Positions 1 through 64,000 of a DNA stretch of 64,000 bases are shown one piece after another. Every line of letters starts with the position of its first letter. The stretch's first letter is position 1. Where the stretch lies: assembly GCA_017590115.1 (NCBI GenBank), contig JAGGNK010008337.1:1054001-1118000 (forward strand), in the 5' to 3' direction. The position numbers and the translations under genes were made by a program. The notes below the pieces were generated by a model. That model did not search any database, was not told the DNA's origin, and saw only the letters and a list, made by a program, of their open reading frames with translations. Source of the DNA: Montifringilla adamsi. Its lineage: Eukaryota; Chordata; Aves; Passeriformes; Passeridae.

Positions 1-62504
<62,504 letters not shown>

Positions 62505-64000
62505 CTGTGGAGAGAAAAGCACCCTGCTTTATTTTTACAGCATTTGCAAGGACCTCTCCACCAGCTTCCTAGCTCTGGGCTAGTGCTCTGGTCATGTGGC
62601 AAGTCTCATTCAGCTCTTTCTCCCAGTATGAAAACATGTTGGGATATCATTATTGACTGCAAACCTTCTACTGTCTGTCCTGAGATGACTGTAAATGAGT
62701 TTTGCACTAACATCATCTGGTGAAAAATGTGGCAGTGCTTAAATATTTCAAAGGAGATTTTGTTTTGTTAAAAAACTCAGCTTTTTCACTTCACCCACTG
62801 GTCTGCCAGAAGAAGAAGAAACTGCATGGTTCTAATAAACTTTCCTTTTCTTCCCAACAGAAAATGCCATTAGCAACCACTTCAAAAACCAAGTGCATGC
62901 TAAAACTAGGATAACTGGGATAGGAACATTTCCACAAATCTTTGACTCCCCACAGTTTTGTCTTCTGGAAACTGAAGCCTTTTGTGCTACTGTGTCACCA
63001 AGCACAACTCCCAGCACTGAGGGAGATTAAAACAAAAAAATCACAGCAGTTATTAAAAAAAAAAAAACAAAGTTTCTTTTATTTTGCCTTCTATTTTTTC
63101 AAATTTTTGACTATATTTTGGTGACATTGAGTGTTTTTCTCTACAACCAAGGAAGTTAGAAATAACAGAAGATGGGGAAAAGCTGTTTATTATTGCACTT
63201 CCAATGCTCCAAGGAACTGAATGTCAGAAAGAAAAAACCCTTCATTCTGCTCGAATGCAATCTGGTTTTCTCTTTCAACAAAAGGGTTCTGATAGGACTC
63301 CAAGCAACCCTTTGCTTAGTACACTAATTATAATGGGGAAATAATTTAATCTTCAAAGTCATACATTTCTTAAGTGACTGATTTGGCATCCGTGCAGAGG
63401 AGCTGGGAAACCTTACGGTTTCCAAGTGATTTATTAATTAGTGGAAAAAGACACAGGAATGCCATGCTTGCCTGCCACTGAATCCACACAGTGTGTCCAG
63501 TGACTTCATCTTTAATTAATATGGCTTGAAAAACTGCCAAAGAACAGCTCCAGCCACGGAGCTCTGCTGTAGCGTGTGATGACACATTTCTCCCCTGATT
63601 TGGGTAGGGAAGGGCCCATTAGGTACAGCCCCAACCCTCCCCACCACAGACCTGTCAGCAGAGCCCACGGGGCACCTGGGCATTTCAGGGGCAGGGAATT
63701 GTAGAACCTAATGCCCCTCCAAACCCATCTCCAGCCTGTGGAGCTGAAGGAAGGCACCAGCTCAGGTGGGCACATTCCCCACTGCCAGCACGCAGGGCCA
63801 ACAGGGAATGTTAAATGTTCTCATCCATTTGGGATTTTGTTTGCCTAAAACATCCCTGCTGCCCCAGCACACCATTATCAGACACAATGCTGTATTCCAG
63901 CAACATCCACCCTTCAGAGCTGCCTCAGAATTCCTGTGGACTCCAGCTGCACCACAGCAAACAGCACGGGGAGCAAACACACCCCCACAGATGCACATCC
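62505..64000. other. Partial intron upstream of exon w1
   Basis: This is intron sequence ending at the CCACAG acceptor of exon w1. I searched for the preceding PLCB1 exon (EWTNEVFSLATN through AFLEK) and did not find it, so that exon lies past the right edge. A run of 13 adenines is at 63055-63067. No other gene was seen. Confidence 0.75.

Noticed and set aside
62505..64000. Search for the preceding PLCB1 exon (residues about 129-155).
   Set aside because: No minus-strand stretch encodes EWTNEVFSLATN or AFLEK, so the exon must lie outside the window.

Overview
The window is vertebrate genomic DNA. It lies entirely inside one protein-coding gene on the minus strand, the phospholipase C beta 1 gene (PLCB1). 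The coding exons are small, 54 to 220 bases, and the introns run from about 260 bases to about 15 kb. I could place 21 consecutive internal exons, and all 20 complete introns between them are GT-AG. Joined, the exons give 2,469 coding bases. They keep one open frame and correspond to about residues 155 to 978 of the roughly 1,216-residue human protein. I give human numbers from memory of the family. The gene continues past both window edges: the first exons (N-terminal PH domain and start codon) lie beyond base 64000, and the last exons (rest of the C-terminal coiled coil, stop codon, 3' UTR) lie below base 1.

Reading the gene 5' to 3' means reading from high to low coordinates. The EF-hand region is at 62504-55266 and runs into 39928. 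The catalytic X domain, with both active-site histidines, is at 39928-23569. The acidic X-Y linker is at 23746-17929, the catalytic Y domain at 17372-12045, and the C2 domain at 12199-6986. The Galpha-q-binding helix-turn-helix is at 6492-6383, a poorly conserved linker at 2123-1991 and 1150-1097, and the first part of the distal C-terminal coiled coil at 627-408. These parts form one enzyme. Activated Gq releases the autoinhibition imposed by the X-Y linker and the proximal C-terminal helix, and the X/Y barrel then cleaves PIP2 into IP3 and diacylglycerol.

The organism is most likely a bird, and more specifically a songbird. I base this on compact introns, a very conserved avian-like PLCB1, several decayed CR1 retrotransposon pieces, and a 374-base solo LTR at 41752-42125. 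That LTR has 6-base target duplications and resembles a common passerine LTR family I know from memory. I could not run a repeat library or an alignment.

Apart from PLCB1 I found no second gene, RNA gene or CRISPR on either strand; the remaining open frames are short and look like chance frames in introns. The points of most interest are sequence-level. They are a microsatellite serving as the polypyrimidine tract of one exon, a tandem acceptor, an acidic run interrupted by tyrosine, a pyrimidine minisatellite, and a few compact palindromic or duplicated motif clusters in introns. I did not find a new biological system here, and I rate most of the intronic observations low.
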